Positions 1 to 12,428 of a stretch of 64,000 nt of DNA are shown piece by piece. Each line of letters starts with the position of its first letter. The stretch's first letter is position 1. The stretch is from Pteria penguin (taxonomy: Eukaryota > Mollusca > Bivalvia > Pterioida > Pteriidae). The position numbers were made by a program, and so were the translations under genes. The notes beneath the pieces are model-generated. The model was not told the origin of the DNA. It did not search any database and saw only the letters and a program-made list of their open reading frames with translations. Where the stretch lies: positions 12,296,864-12,360,863 of the forward strand of contig CM068581.1 in assembly GCA_035048485.1 (NCBI GenBank), read 5' to 3'.

Positions 1-30
1 TTCAAATAAATAAGAAGCCCTTATCAGTCA

Positions 31-140
31 ACTGAGTATAACTGAAGTCTCAACTGAGTATAACTGAAGTCTCAACTGAGTATAACTGAAGTCTCAACTG
101 AGTATAACTGAAGTCTCAACTGAGTATAACTGAAGTCTGA
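31..140. repeat. 22-bp tandem repeat, five copies
   Basis: The unit ACTGAGTATAACTGAAGTCT plus CA repeats five times in register from 31, and only the last copy is altered (GA for CA). It is a young minisatellite in the region 3' of the last visible zinc-finger exon. Confidence 0.95.
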
Positions 141-1217
141 GCTGTGAATTGTAGTTAAGTATCATCAGAATGTTAATTGCTCTTGAAAAGTGAACAACAT
201 ATATTTATACAATTCATAATCACAACAAAAAGGTAAAGAAGGTTGCTAAGCTTTCATACATTTTTGATTATGTAACCACTCAGGACCCACTCTAGAGTCT
301 GGCCTAGGCTCATCACAACTGGATATTAAAAGGGATTTGTGTTCTTTATAAATATATATATAGTTTTCTTCTAGGTGTGCACAAGAAGATAAGAAGACTT
401 CTGAAGATTAGGCTATTTTCAGAAATTTAAAGCCCACCCCTATATTTTTACTGACTAAGAAATCAGTAAAACTGATGAGTGCTCCCTGAACTGCATCAAA
501 CCAATGGATGATTTTATCAGTATCAGACAGGAAACCCTTAATACTCCGAAAGTCATTAGGGAACATAAAAAGTTGGGGCTGCATGCATCCTTAATATGAA
601 GTATGAGCAAACACTCATGAAACTTTGCCAATACACCCAGTATGAACCTTTTTTTTTCTCAGTATTTCAAGCTCAAGTTTCTGAGTGACTTGAACCTTTC
701 AGAAATGACTTGAATAAACAGTGAACTGTGAATAAAATGTGAAGGCCTCTATCCCAAGTTACAATTAAATTTGCACAAAGTATGATCATTACCTGTTGAA
801 CACAAAGTATGATCATTGCCAATTGAAAATTCACTGAATGTAAGCCCTTTTTTGATATCTTAAGTTCTATTTCTAAGTGACCGTGACATTTCAAAAAGGA
901 TTTTAGTGACCTTTGTCCAAAAGCCCATACTCAGAGTCACAACTGTGTGAAGCATGATCAATTTCTAATGAATTGTAAATGAAATATATGTTCAGATGGA
1001 CAAACAGACACAGATATGCAGACACGACAACAGCTATATGCTCCCCCAAGATTTTTCTGGGAGCATAATAATAAAGGAAATTTTAAATCAAAGAGCAATG
1101 CAATTCAAAAACTGATTCATCTAATAAATAAACAAATTACAATTACTCACAATGGACATTTTGATAACAATGACATCATTTAGGTTTGAACAGATACACA
1201 TTAGTTACAATACTTAC
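141..1217. other. Non-coding, probable intron of the zinc-finger gene
   Basis: No reading frame with coding character was found. At 990-1075 there is a remnant of a dispersed repeat ending with an imperfect palindrome (GCTCCC ... GGGAGC). This is inferred to be intron, because the exon at 1218 ends in a strong donor. Confidence 0.5.
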
Positions 1218-1452
1218 CACAATACTGACACTCATAGGGCTTTTTATCAGCATGTACTACCATATGAGCCTTGAGTGTCTGAGGCTGTGTAAATGTTTTG
1301 TCACATACATTGCACTTAAAAGAGCGTTCAGAATTATGTATCAACATATGTCTTTGCATATTAGCTTTCTGGTTGAAGGCTCGACCACAGTGTGGACATG
1401 CCCAGGGCTTTTGTCCAGAGTGGGTAAATTGGTGGGAACGCAGGTGATGCTC
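1218..1452 (-). CDS. Zinc-finger gene exon: end of finger 7, fingers 8-9, start of finger 10
   Basis: On the minus strand a T-rich acceptor ending in CAG lies at 1454-1453, and the exon begins GAG CAT CAC (EHHLRSHQFTH), completing finger 7. Fingers 8 (CPHC..HMLIH) and 9 (CNVC..HMVVH) follow. After CQYC a strong donor, G|GTAAGT, stands at 1217. If it is not used, the frame reads six more codons to a TAA at 1203-1201, leaving finger 10 without its histidines. Splicing onto an exon beyond the left edge is therefore more likely. No exon that could complete finger 10 was found between 1 and 1217. Confidence 0.88.
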
Positions 1453-4400
1453 CTGAAAAAAAAATAATAACATGGTCAACAACACAGAGTAAACTTGCTC
1501 ATTAGCAATGTCATCCCATTTCAGTGAAGGAAATCTTGATGATCATTATCAGCAGTGTAACAGTCACAGCATTACCTTGCCATTTACTTACAAATTGTGA
1601 TTCATTCTTGAGTCTGGGATCATTCTATGTTTTAAACTATGTCACAAGAACCTTTTATAATGTCATTTCTTTTTTATTCAAGTTAATGATATTGTCAACT
1701 TTTTAAAATATTATATACATGTACAGTATAATTTGAGAATTCTGGAAGATTACCAGATTTCTGCCTCCACCAGACACATAACCAGTACCAAAATTCTCCT
1801 ATCTATTTCTAAATTCCATGTATACTCTAAAACCCAAAATCTGAGAATTCTGAATTCCAAAGGAAATTGTAAGGCCCTGAGTATATACATGTAATACCAC
1901 ACTAACTGTCACCTAAATACAGGACACCATATGCCTAGCTTCAAATCTAACCAATCATCAGCTGATTATGTAAACACAGCTGACTGTTACTGCTGACTAT
2001 GAGATAATACCATTGTGATTAAATTTAAACTTGATTGATGTTTGCTTTGGATACTTCTTAAAGCTGGTGTATTGACAAACAAACTGACAAACAATGAAGT
2101 CCTTCAGATGTTGCAGAAAATTAAACAAGAGGCCCAAGTGGGCCTATATCGCTCACCTGAGTACCTAGATGATCAGTCATGCATGAAGGAAGAATTCATT
2201 TATTTTTGCATTACTGTGAATAAGTCAACACAAATGTTGAAAATTTGTCAAATATTATCTCAGACTAGAATAAAAAGAACACTTTTTTGCACATCCATTC
2301 AGGTGATTTTGATATTAAGCATTTCCTTTGTCTCTGCAAGATGTCATTCAGGGCAACAAGTTAGTCATTTTCTTTAGGTGGGGCCTTTTGTTGACTGATT
2401 TCAAGTCTGGGTCATGAACAACAATTGTTTCAAATATTGTCCAGATCTAACTTAAACTTGTCTAATTTCATATGTTGAGTGTTGAGAAACATCTAAAAAC
2501 TTATTTAGATGTGGGAACCAAAATGACAATACGTCTTCACTCATCCCTCTAGATCATTTCTATGCATTCTGTTTGTCTCTGTATACAGCCCGTATGAAAA
2601 AGAATATTGTTAAAGGTGGGAACTCTTTTGTGACCTACTTTTGACTATGGTGGCACCACCTGTAAAGAGGTCTGAACGAAAACAACAGAATTTGAAGAGG
2701 ATCATAAGTGACTTATTTCTACCGAGATTTATTAAAATCCTACAAACAGTTTTGTAGAAAAAGTTGAAAATGTGAAAAATGCCCCCCCCCCCCATCCCCC
2801 GCTCTTTTTTTGGAAGTCTTAAACTTAAAATTGCCTAATTTCATATGTTGAGAAACATCTAAAAAATTATTTGGATGTGTACAAAAAACAAAACATTTTT
2901 TTTACCACAGCTGGATTTGAACCGCTACTCTCCATATTTCAATTACCAAGTGGTATATGTACCATTGTGAGACCGACTTTTTAGACATGGTGGCATTATC
3001 TGTTAACCAATTTGGATGAAATTAACCAAATTGATAGAGGACCTTTAGCACTTCATGTATTCCATGTTTCATTAAAATCTTTCCTGTGGTTTTGTAGAAA
3101 AAGTTGAAAATGTGAAAAATGGCCAACCCCCTCTTTTTTGGAAGTCTTAAAAAATTCATAAAATATCCAAAAATTGAGATAATGACAAAATTCTTTCACA
3201 ATAATATTCCTTACCACAATTATGATCAAAATAGTCATTAAGAAATCATTAATATCAATTAACTGAAAAACATGACACTTTTCTTCATTGAAATGACTGA
3301 GTCCAGAAACACGTCAAAAAAGCGTAAATTTCTATTTGACAGATCTTAACCCCGAACACAATTTTTAATAACCCATCTTTATAGATTGTTGAAATGCAAT
3401 TAGTTTCCCCATTTATGTACTGGTTCTGGAGGAACTGTTTGAAGAGGGGTACCGTTTTGGGCACTTTGGCCCCGCCCTGGATCCACCCCTGAGGGAATCT
3501 GGATCCCGAACACAATTTTAGTAGGGAACCTTGAGTACATCATTTATACAAAGTTTGATCCAAATCTGCAATATAGTTCCAGAGAAGAAGTCGAAAATGT
3601 GAAAATGTGTTAACGACGGACGGACGAAGACAACGACGATGACGGACGTCGGACAGTGCACTATGACTATAGCTCACTTGAGCCTTTGGCTCAGGTGAGC
3701 TAAAAAAACTTCGCAATGTATATAAACTCAAACCTCTTGGACATTTCTGATATTATGTCATCGACTGAATGAGACATTTTAAATGAAAAGTGCTTGGTTA
3801 TACAAACCAAGTTGTTGCCATCCATTTGTGCAGATGACAGAACCAATTTGCATTAGTGAGGTGATGTTTTAAATGTTATATGACACATTTTAAACTTGAA
3901 TAAAATTTTAATTATTCTGCCTTAATGTATGGCATGAATAAATAGTAAAATGCCGTAATTTACAGACCATTGGTACACATCCAATTTATTTGCCGGGGCA
4001 ATATACAATGTTACTGAATCAAATGTCTTTCTTGTGTCTTTGTGCCTCAAAATCACGGTTTTCAGAAAAGCATTCTACTATTAAAATAGAATTCAGGAAA
4101 CACTCTGGAGACAATTCAGTTTTCTCAGAGTGTACTGGTCATATATATTCCTGATATTATGAATAAGATGAGCTGAAAGATCAGTGGTTTCTTCTTTTAC
4201 CCAAATTTATTCCGTAACTTAGAATGTTGAAGTTAATTTCGTAACATTTTTTAAAGGTGAGCTTCCCTAATATACCTTCATGAAGTCCATCCCACATTCA
4301 CCACAAATATAAGGCCGTGTCCCTTCATGTGTGACTATATGATCCTTAAGCTGGCTTGGATAACGGAACACTTTACTGAAATGGAAAAAGGCTATTTATA

Positions 4401-7400
4401 GAAACATAATAATCACACAGATAATGTGCACTTTACTCTATAGAACAGGAATTACCTCCTTTAATGTCTTATAATTCAGTATGATTTACAATAAAATATA
4501 ATTTACAAAGTAGGAAACAATATTTGACCTTTATGCACTGCCACAGGAAGATGATTGTAACTTAATATAACATGGAAGGTTTTTGTTTATTTGTACTATG
4601 TAATGACACAAAATGAAGCTGTGAGGAATTTTTAAAATCGCAAATGTCCTCTGTTTTTACTGTCCCAAGATACTGAAAAGTCAGCATTGGGATTCAAACC
4701 TGAAATCTCTTGACCCCCAAGACAAACATGCTGCTGACTGTTCAAATTTTAGATAAAAAAAGGTAACTACAGTAAATATTACTTAGATAACAATATACTA
4801 TGCAGATTTTACAGTGAAAATAAAAAAAAATGAATAGTGGTGTTAGTGATATCTAAGTGTGGCTATGATTTGTAGACAACACACAAACAAATTGTAAATT
4901 AAATTTTACATATTTCAACAAATTTCCGAAACTTAAAGGTCAAATGCAAAGGTATCTCCCCCCTTTTTTTCTCTTTTCAATTGTTAGTGTTTGCCTTTCT
5001 AATCCTTGGGTCATTTTTAGCATTATAAGCATGCATGGAAACATATTATTTACCAATACCAATAGCAAACTGATCAAAAACGGCTGTCATCTTATCTCAG
5101 AACCTCCGATGTTAAGAAGAAAGTAAGCATAGACAGATAACAAGATACATTTAACACATTTGGTTGGTTGTACATACTTCTGTTCAACATCTGCCTTGTT
5201 TCAAGATAAAAATCAAAAAAGATCAAATTACCAGTACCTGGGCTTTAAAGTAATATAACTCTCTGAATAAAAATTTACCAATTTGTGCTAGAATATTTAT
5301 ATATTACATTGTTAACTTAAATTTGCTAATATTTATGTTATCTTTGCTTCTGACCTTTAGAATTTCATTCTAGATTGAAATCATTGATTTTAAAACTTGA
5401 AAATGCTTGATATCTAGATATTAATGTGTTCATACATGTATAAAGTTGTATGAGACATGCTGATAAACTTGTATGTTACACACTTTTCTTACCTACAGTA
5501 TTTGCATGTCAGCTCTTCACAATTTCCATGAGTGACTTGATGCTGTTTAAGAGCTCTTTGACAATCAAATTCCTCCCCACAGTCTAAACACTTATTTTCC
5601 TTATCACTGGAATGTCGCTCTTTGTGAGTGCGTAACTCACTAGGATAAGCAAATCCTCTATTACATATGTCACAGTGATAAGGACGACTTTCTTGGTGCA
5701 CCGTTTGATGACGCTTTAGATGGGAAATCTGTGTAAAGCCTTTCTTACATGTTGTACATATGTGGGGTTTGATATTATCATGAGTCAACATGTGTGTATT
5801 CAGATGAGACAATTGTTTGAAATACTTTCCACACACCATGCACAGATGAGGCTTAATTCCATTGTGGTCCAGTACATGTGTCACTAAGTTATGTTTGGTA
5901 GTATAGGACTTGGAACACATGTGACATTGCCAGCGCTTGATGTCACCATGTTGAATCAGCTGTGAATCATCGATACGAACATTAATTTCCATTCTATCTT
6001 CTGACTCCTCAATTTTGCAGTTATCAGACATATGTTTTTTACAATCTTTATTGTTTAGCTTGGAAAGAATCGAAGTTTTCTCTTTACCAACTTCTACTTC
6101 CTCCACAGAAGACTCGTCTTCTGTTTTACCCTCCTCTCCTTCATTCTGATCTTTATGACTGTCAGGCAAACTTTGTTCTCTGGTTATCATGACACCATTT
6201 CCAGGTCTACTAACACTTCTCGTTTTTGACATCTCCCCTGTAGACTTATTGGCTATGGATATAGTAACCACAGTTGCATTATTTGCTACAGAAGTTGTCA
6301 TGACGGCACGTGCTGCGGCTTTAGAGAAACTAGGTGAGGTAATCGCAAATGGTTGTGGCTTAAGTCGTCCTCTCTTATCATCTGGAGAGGAACAATCAAG
6401 AGCATCTGCATCATCGCTGTCTGCATCTTTCTTGACTAAATATTCTTCATTCAAAATTATTTCTTTTCTCTTCTTATTACTATGTATTTTTTCTACATCC
6501 ACAGATGGATTATGAAAAATAGGTTGTCTCATTTTACGTTTGCTAACACTACCCATGTCTTTAAGAAAACTTTCATTCACTTCATTTCCTTCCAATAAAT
6601 GTTTCTGAAAATACAGACTAGAAGGAAAAACAAGATCTCCTAAATTTTGAATGAGACTAAATATTCCTTGAGATCCATCCATGTTACGGGTTAGACTTGT
6701 CAGGGCATCAAAGTTAAATACAGGATCATCTTTTCCTGACTCCAAAGAGCAATCTACAAAGTTATTATGTACCTGAAATCTTTCAAAGTAACTTTTCCTA
6801 GCAAGCTTCCCCTTCAAAGTAAATCTTACAATCTTTTTTTTCTTCTTGTCATGGTCTTCTGTTACTGAAAAATGTCTATCATTTACCCTTGTATTTTCTG
6901 TTTCATGTAGTGGATGAATGTCTGGATTTGATCTTTCAGTTTTAACCTCATTATCTGAGACTTGTTCTTCATTATTTTCAATGCTACTGTTATTATACAT
7001 TTTATCAGAAAGAGTCAACTGTAAACAATTTTCATTCCTACTAGTTTCTCCTGTCATAGTTTGTTCATAATTGTTTTCCATTTTTTCAGCTAAAACTGAA
7101 TGATAAGCTTCTTTTGTCCTTTTCTTTATTTGTGATTCTATTTCTGTTCGATCTTTTATGGAAGCATTTCCTATTTCATCTGGAACACTTGAATGTAGAT
7201 TTGATGTGGTCACATGACTAGAACCTCTAGATAGATCATAAGGAGATGATGATCCTCGATTATACGAAAAATTCAGAGGTGAACTTTCCGAAACCATCCC
7301 TACAATGCCAGGTATGTTTGCTTGACTGAGCATGGCGCTACCACAGTTTTCTTGATTATCTGATATATATTGCTGCTGACTACTCCAATTAGTTTGTTGT

Positions 7401-10010
7401 TCAGAATTCTTTTCACCATTTTCTTTTGGTAACTGGCAACTTTCAAACAATAAATTCCTCTCTTTCTGCATTCCTTGCAAATGAGGAGAGATTGATCGAG
7501 ATTTTGTGTGCATGTCAATGTTCTGTAAATTGGATGACACAATATCTGGTTCTCTGTTGCATATATTTTGACAGTTCAAAATTTGTGATGAATTAATATT
7601 CATAGAATGTTGTCCAAAAGTGGATTGTCCAGCAAATGGAAAATTAATATTAGGTACACTATGTGTGTTATTTTCAACAGAATTTGGAATAGATGTGTTG
7701 CTAAAATTAAGATGGGCTGTACCAGATGAATGACTGAGACCAGATGTAGAGTGGTTAAGTCCAAGTGATTGAGTGAGACCAGATGTAGAGTGGTTAAGAC
7801 TAGGTGTTAGTTGGCTCAGCAATGAATGACTGGCAGATGCAGCAGAGAATGGAATAGAAGAATAGGGATAATCTGGATGCTGAGGCACCATGGAATCTCC
7901 TCCGGGCAGCAGTACATGCTGTTGTAGTCCATCATACTTAGGGAATGGAAATCCACCTGGATAAAAACACATTTGAAACCTTGTAAAAAGAAAATTTACA
8001 AGAATTTTGATGTCACTGATGTCTGTGAAACATATACTCTTGCTGTGGGCTTATTTCATAGAAGCAACAAAACTCTCCTCGCTAATATGTTTTATTTTAT
8101 GTTTCATGAGTCATAATTCCTGTAAAATATCAAGTAATAACCTTAACCTTTGACCCTCAAATCAATAGGCATCCTCCCCATTTTGAAAACATTTCATACA
8201 TCCAAATATGATTTGTATAGGAGGCGTGATACTTGATGTATTACCCAGAAACCAATATCCTTGAATTTTAACCTAATGACCCAAGGTAAGTGTGCATTTT
8301 CCCCTTTGGCAAGTATCCAATATCCAGATTTGGTTTGGATTGGATGCAAGAAACTTTACATGTAGTTATCAGACAGAACCAGGAAAGAATGATGGAAGGA
8401 CAGAAAAAGCATACACTTAATGCACCAAGCTATGTTTGGCAGGGCATATAAACTACACACCAGATATATGAAATGTATTACATAAAGTGAACTCTAACAT
8501 AAAAAATCATACAGTGAAAGACTCTTGCCATGACAAAATAGAAAAGATTTACACTACAGAGAATGGCTATTGTTCAGTTGTCATATCAACACTGCATAAG
8601 TCTTGGCTACCAATTACCTTAATCTTTACTCTTTAACTGACCTATCGTTAACCCAGAATCACTACAGATCACCCCAACAAGCATGGTGAATCACTGCAGC
8701 ATTGCTGCAATCCGCAGGGACCCTACTATTTACGAATATGTAAACCATGGTTAAATATTTCACTTTAAATGCCCTACACTAATTACTGCCTCAGGTGATA
8801 TTTCTTATCAGATCTATGCGATCTTGAGTAAAAATCAAATAGGAATATAAAGGCAAGTGATATAAAATAATAAAGAAGCGAACAGAATAAATTAAACTTT
8901 GACGATTTTGTTAGACAAGGGTTCGAGTTCACTTTGACAACAATCTAATTAAAAGGATTTCTATCTATTCTGCATATACGTAGTAAATACGGAATAAAAA
9001 GATATGCTTTTAATCAGATTGCTTCTTGCATTAGCGAAATTATGAGAAAATTTTGAGAGTGGCTTGGATAATTTCTTTGATGGGCGTTAAGACTGATTCA
9101 TATATTTGGTTAAGCTTCAAGATTTTAGTTTAGGCTTTGGACTACAGTCAGAATTCCTATCTAAAATGCCACATGTTTAATTGTTAAGTAATTTCAAAGG
9201 CTTACATGGAAATAAATGTTATATTAATGATATTATGAACTTCCATGACTAAATTTAGATACATGTATTCTCAACTATTTTTTCTCATACATTAATCTAA
9301 CATTTTCTAAAACAATTAGAATAGTGTATGTAACCTTAGACACCTACTATCAAAATGACACTTCTTTATTTGGGTCCTGTAGATATGCTATATACCTTAA
9401 ACCAAATAAAATACTAAGCAAATTTAAATTCATACAACTTTCTTAATTGCAATCAAATGCAATCTGATTAAAACCTTATCTTTATTCCGCTTCTCTTTTT
9501 GTCCCATTGCGTATAATAACCCATAAGGGTTCACGTTCAAGCAACCTCTGATGACGTCTCAGTCACCGAAACCATTATTTCCCATAGCCAATCAGTGGCT
9601 CGGCTAGGCACGTGATAGTAGCACAATATGTAATAATCACCATTCAAAAACTACCTTGTTAATTTCATCCCTAAGATTTTGTAGCCAATCCACTGATTGG
9701 CTGAAAATCAGCGTTCACCAGAACGTGACCTCTTACGGGGTTTCACCAGATATATAAATGCAATGGAACAAATAGAGAAGCGGAATTAGATTGTATCAAA
9801 TGTTAACAAAACACAATATTTGTGTATACAACAATCACCTGGAAAATTTTGTGAATACATTGGATTTGACAAAGTTTGTATGCCAGAGTAAGAGGTAACC
9901 ATTCCCTCCAATCTAAATGCCTCGTTTCCATGGTTACGTGGTGTAATATCTGGTGTAAAGGGAAAAGTGTCTCTGTTTCTGGTATCCATCATCCAACTAC
10001 TTAATTTGTT
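1218..10010 (-). CDS. C2H2 zinc-finger protein, multi-exon gene, 3' end beyond the window
   Basis: Four exons join in frame through GT-AG introns: 10010-9839, 7956-5493, 4375-4276 and 1452-1218. From the ATG at 9992 the product is at least 984 residues. The first ~725 residues are Ser/Asn/Gln-rich and probably disordered, with an LNHSTSGL duplication near residue 116 and a basic block (KKKKKIVRF) near residue 424. Then come nine complete C2H2 fingers at residues 729-749, 757-777, 785-805, 813-833, 841-861, 869-889, 897-917, 925-945 and 953-973, and the CxxC start of a tenth at 981-984. Every linker is exactly seven residues, several being TGEKP-like (NGIKP, DNIKP, SGQKP). Such arrays usually bind DNA, so a nuclear transcription-factor role is the family expectation. 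I do not recognise the orthologue. Two fingers are split by introns and are perfect only after splicing, which strongly supports the model. Confidence 0.9.
2124..3706 (-). mobile_element. Dispersed repeat with palindromic ends, inserted in an intron
   Basis: Bounded by GAGGCCCAAGTGGGCCT at 2129 and a hairpin AGCTCACTTGAGCC ... GGCTCAGGTGAGCT at 3671-3701, which can form a stem. Inside are repeated blocks with the words 'gtagaaaaagttgaaaatg' and 'ggtggcaccacctgt'. The same sequence occurs in opposite orientation at 48011-50600, including the shared 'ctggatttgaaccgctac' segment. No transposase is coded, so the element is non-autonomous. I recognise the ends as a type common in bivalves, but I cannot name the family. 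Confidence 0.8.
4276..4375 (-). CDS. Zinc-finger gene exon: end of finger 6 and start of finger 7
   Basis: This 100-bp exon lies between an acceptor (TTCCATTTCAG) at 4377-4376 and a donor (AAG|GTATAT) at 4275. It contributes one base to a split Ser codon and then 33 codons. It supplies the helix and both histidines of finger 6 (KVFRYPSQLKDHIVTH), the linker EGTRPYI, and the CGEC plus MDFMK of finger 7. The exon has no ATG of its own and is easy to miss. Its phase matches both neighbours exactly. Confidence 0.9.
5493..7956 (-). CDS. Zinc-finger gene large exon: disordered N-terminal region and fingers 1-5
   Basis: This 2,464-bp exon opens after an acceptor (TTTTTATCCAG) and closes at a donor (TGTAG|GTAAGA). 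An ATG at 7972-7970 lies inside the intronic acceptor tract, so it is probably not the real start. The first two bases complete a Gly codon begun in the upstream exon. The long leading part is Ser/Asn/Thr/Gln-rich with acidic and basic patches (KKKKK near 6840, KKRK near 6480). Fingers 1 to 5 occupy the last 435 bp, and the CKYC of finger 6 lies right at the 3' end. No frameshift or internal stop is seen. Confidence 0.92.
7957..9838 (-). other. Intron of the zinc-finger gene with repeat remnants
   Basis: There is no coding exon between the two supported splice sites. An old dispersed repeat occupies about 8140-8450 (words such as 'cctttgaccctcaaatcaa'), ending in a degenerate 'gacagaaccaggaaag' tract. 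A separate inverted-repeat element lies at 9484-9787. Confidence 0.6.
9484..9787. mobile_element. Short inverted-repeat element (MITE-like), about 304 bp
   Basis: The ends are inverted: TTCCGCTTCTCTTTTTGTCC at 9485 matches the reverse complement of the right end (AATAGAGAAGCGGAA). The arms continue with 'cccattgcgtata' against 'tatataaatgcaatgg' and 'cacgttc' against 'gaacgtg'. A second palindrome in the middle carries CCAAT boxes in both directions (GCCAAT / ATTGGC). There is no coding capacity. It could be a DNA-transposon MITE or a foldback element; the target duplication is not clear. Confidence 0.7.
9839..10010 (-). CDS. Zinc-finger gene upstream exon with the likely start codon
   Basis: An acceptor (TTATTTCCAG) at 10012-10011 opens the exon and a donor (CCAG|GTGATT) at 9838 closes it. 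The first ATG pair is at 9992 and 9989. From 9992 the exon codes for 51 residues plus the first base of a Gly codon, completed at 7956. The acceptor shows that at least one exon lies further upstream, so the promoter is to the right. The six codons before the ATG (AAC AAA TTA AGT AGT TGG) are also open, so translation may begin in an earlier exon instead. Confidence 0.75.
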
Positions 10011-11144
10011 CTGGAAATAAAATATTCCATGAAAAAATATAAATATAGATACATTTCATAAATGATTATTTGGGATGGATGGATGGGTGAGTGGGTGGAA
10101 AGATGTATGGATACTTAAGATAGATAGATAGATATGTTTGTGTAGATACTGCACCAGGACTATTTCACCTATTTGGCAACAATGAATATTAGGAAGTTAA
10201 TTACATGTATATATCTCTTAAAAATGTATTAATATAACAAAAGATATTGGATACATTTATTGCCATCAATCATGTGCACTTATCATTTTAGCTTATTGTG
10301 CATTTATCATTCTAGACTAGAGTGTCATCACCTTGTATTGAACAAAAATTCTGCTAATTTATCCTTTTATCAAGGTAGATCTGTATATCACCACTATTTT
10401 ATCACAGTTATTTTCTTGTTCACCTACATTGCCATGACACTACCTTTGTGAATCTTTCTTTACTGTTGAGCAGCAAGACTAATGTTAGGCATCTAGAGAT
10501 GTCAGCCAACACACATCTCCTTGATAAGCAGCTTTATAAATGTCATGACTATCATACAAATACCCGACATCTGAATATATCATACCTCAAAAGTTTAACA
10601 ACACATAATCCTTATATCATAACAAGTCAAAACTACATCACTCATTTTATAACTCTTATACCTACAATATTTAAAAATATAAAACAACAACTTATTGTAA
10701 GATTGGGGCATATTTATCAAGTGACCACATATACATGTAGCGGAAGCATGTATTGGTCCTAAACAAATATCACCACATGAGTCCACTTAGAAGTTTTCTA
10801 TTTAAAGTACAATTTAGTTGATACAAACCGAGCAAAAATCAGTAATGTTTTTGAGTTGATGGCTACTAACCATAATTTCAAAATTCATAACACCAAAGCA
10901 GGAAAAATACTAGATTTGCATATGATTAACAACCCTCATTCCCCTGTTCAGTAAAATAGTTTGATGATATCCACAAATTTGTCAAATGCGTGTTTTCACC
11001 CTTTGATATGAAATTGTTAAAAGTATATCATAAATCGTGTTTCCACTGACTGATATTTTGGTGAGTCTTTAGAATATACGACACTGGTTTATTTTCTAAG
11101 CCTTTATCTGAAGGAGAGAATGAGGAAATCTAACGCAGGAAAAC
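10011..11144. other. Non-coding stretch with short GGAT/GATA repeats
   Basis: Short microsatellite-like GGAT and GATA tracts lie at 10075-10132. I see no supported exon. The left boundary is the acceptor of the zinc-finger exon, so at least part of this is intron. Confidence 0.5.
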
Positions 11145-11354
11145 ATGGCGGGTGCAGCTCAAGTTTGTAGGTCTATAGAGATATTAATATACATTAACAA
11201 ATCTTTAATAATTACGCCTTTGATGGAGACTTTAAAAAGGCGAGTCTTCACAGTTTCTTGTGACACACTGTTATATTTGCAAAAACTCACCGGTCACCAA
11301 AATCCACAGAACCTGTCCAAGGATAGAGTGATTGAAGCAGTGCAACTTGCGTAG
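11145..11354 (+). CDS. Unassigned small reading frame (69 aa), possible first exon or small gene
   Basis: The frame starts at an ATG in a good context (AAAACATGG) and runs 69 codons to TAG at 11352. The translation has ordinary globular composition, with a hydrophobic stretch near residues 11-25 and a charged C-terminal helix-like end (LSKDRVIEAVQLA). A weak donor-like GC|GTAGGA overlaps the stop, so it could also be a first exon. It is divergent from the zinc-finger gene. I do not recognise the product, and chance cannot be excluded. Confidence 0.4.
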   Translation: MAGAAQVCRSIEILIYINKSLIITPLMETLKRRVFTVSCDTLLYLQKLTGHQNPQNLSKDRVIEAVQLA

Positions 11355-11887
11355 GAATACATCAAGAACTAATATTTCACATAAAATTATGTATGTAAAG
11401 ATATAATATTACATAAAAAGGTTATAAATCCTATTTTCAGTACGACTTGTATATTAATAATTTAGATTACAATTAGTCCTACTGTTTTGATCACCTTATA
11501 TTCGTGGACTACATGCAGCAAGTGCAAGTTTTACTCGACAAGATTCAAGAAAAGACAACCGGGTTAATCTGAAAACGAAGTAAATACCATTAGAAACACA
11601 AGGTAAATCTTATGAATATCTTGCCAAAATTTTGTGTATATCTTAAAGTATTTTTTGGTTTTTTTTTTTTTGGCTAGATTATCAAATCTAGATAATTGAG
11701 TTACCGAATTTCTTCTGTCGTTCAAAATGTAAACAAAGCGAAAATGATTCTCTATTACACAAATCAGATTATCGCCTATCAGTATCAGTCCTCAGACTGG
11801 GTCCTTCATTATAATCAGAGACATACATGTCTCTGTCATAGCAGACCACAGGCGTAAGATTCCTGTGTTAATGAACATAAGGATTAG

Positions 11888-12428
11888 GTTCAGTATTTCG
11901 CCTTTCCCCACACTTGTTTACTAATCAGTATTTAGTCAGTTCGTTATGTGTGGGGAGGGCTTCAGTTCCTTCCCTTACGGTCCTGTGCTGCAAGCAGATT
12001 GTGATACACAATCCCACTATTTGGTATGACATTAATTAGAAAATTGTAAATGATCCTTACATTGTATATTCAATGATTTTTATTGAATAGTACTAAATTT
12101 TTTCTACAAAGTATGTTTTAAAGACAGTATTATCCAAAGATTTAAAAACTCTCACTTGTCCCAATTTCGGCACCCCCCAATTTTCCATAAAATCCTAAGT
12201 TTTCAGACCACTTTCGATTACAATCGCCTAAAAATCAAACTATGATGGATAATTTTAGTTAGACTCATACAAGTTTATTCCCTGGATATAATAAAGAAAA
12301 GTGCGATTGTGTATCACAATTGGCCTGCACCACAGGACTGTATTGGAAGGAACTGAAGTTCTCCCCTGTGACACATAACAAATGACCAAATAGTAAACAA
12401 GTTTGGGGAAAGGCTAAATACTGAAGCT
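11888..12428. repeat. Inverted repeat, arms of about 125 bp, spacer about 290 bp
   Basis: The left arm 11888-12013 ('ttcagtatttcgcctttccc' to 'gtgatacacaatc') matches, inverted, the right arm 12305-12428 ('gattgtgtatcaca' to 'ggggaaaggctaaatactga'). Identity looks to be around 80 percent with a few small gaps. The arms would fold into a long hairpin if transcribed. The spacer has no reading frame. It may be a MITE or a foldback element. Confidence 0.8.

Noticed and set aside
6189..6515. 108-codon plus-strand frame
   Set aside because: It is antisense to the zinc-finger exon and has no independent support.
7970..7972. ATG as the start of the 827-codon zinc-finger frame
   Set aside because: It lies in the pyrimidine-rich acceptor tract of an intron. 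Splicing from 9839 gives a perfect in-frame Gly junction.
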